Source of the DNA: Candidatus Omnitrophota bacterium
Lineage (GTDB): Bacteria; Omnitrophota; Gorgyraeia; Gygaellales; JAHJCI01
NCBI GenBank assembly: GCA_018813085.1
Contig: JAHJCI010000163.1
Span: 1 to 6,214 of the forward strand
DNA: 6,214 bases
Direction of reading: 5' to 3'
This document shows, in pieces, positions 6,106 to 6,214 of this stretch. A program made the translations under genes and the position numbers. Each line of letters opens with the position of its first letter. Position 1 is the first letter of the stretch. Under the pieces are notes generated by a model. It made no database searches and was not told where the DNA came from. It saw only the letters and a program-made list of their open reading frames with translations.

Positions 6106-6214
6106 ATGAAATCTAAAGATAAAGATTCTAAATCTAAAAATAAAAGCGTTGCCTCCCCTAAGGCGAAGGTGGCAGTTAAAAAAACCAAGGCAGCTTTAAA
6201 GAAGGCGGTTAAGG
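6106..6214 (+). CDS. N-terminus of a Lys-rich protein, cut by the window end
   Basis: The frame opens at ATG 6106 and runs 36 codons to the edge without a stop. Fourteen of the 36 residues are Lys, with Ala and Ser most of the rest; the pattern moves from K-S-K-D-K repeats to V-K-K-T-K-A-A-L-K-K-A, like tails of histone-H1-type or other nucleic-acid-binding bacterial proteins. The real domain probably lies beyond the window: a DksA/TraR-type zinc-finger protein with a basic leader or a DNA-binding protein are possibilities, not conclusions. No Shine-Dalgarno precedes the ATG. The frame is also open upstream, through the hairpin at 6063-6087, back to a TTG at 6025 (stop at 6013), but that part looks like palindrome sequence rather than protein. 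The gene is divergent from acsB. Confidence 0.55.
   Translation, partial: MKSKDKDSKSKNKSVASPKAKVAVKKTKAALKKAVK

Overview
The window is one stretch of a bacterial chromosome of moderate GC content. Three complete genes lie on the minus strand, read from right to left as acsB, a secreted TPR protein and polA. A fourth minus-strand gene starts at the left edge, overlapping the polA stop codon. A Lys-rich gene on the plus strand begins near the right edge and is cut off. There are no rRNA or tRNA genes, CRISPR arrays or transposase genes.

acsB encodes a full-length bacterial-type acetyl-CoA synthase with all A-cluster ligands, so the host probably runs the Wood-Ljungdahl pathway and is an anaerobe. 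The pairing of this gene with ordinary housekeeping genes and a Lys-rich leader would suit an uncultivated anaerobic lineage such as Omnitrophota. That is a guess; nothing in the window fixes the phylum.

Layout: 1-16 start of an unknown gene translationally coupled to polA; 16-2550 polA, whose 3'-5' proofreading domain has lost its catalytic residues; 2551-2670 AT-rich gap with a weak promoter candidate; 2671-3525 TPR/coiled-coil protein with a signal peptide, whose promoter sits so close to the ATG that its mRNA may be leaderless; 3526-3727 promoter plus a structured non-coding stretch with competing hairpins just after the acsB stop; 3728-5908 acsB with a perfect Shine-Dalgarno; 5909-6105 a divergent intergenic region almost filled by nested palindromes; 6106-6214 the Lys-rich N-terminus.

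The genes do not form an obvious functional unit. PolA and the gene after it are coupled. The TPR gene has its own promoter. acsB stands alone without its usual partners (acsC, acsD, acsE, CODH) in view. The most unusual part is the non-coding DNA on both sides of acsB: a switch-like set of hairpins downstream and a composite palindromic element upstream.
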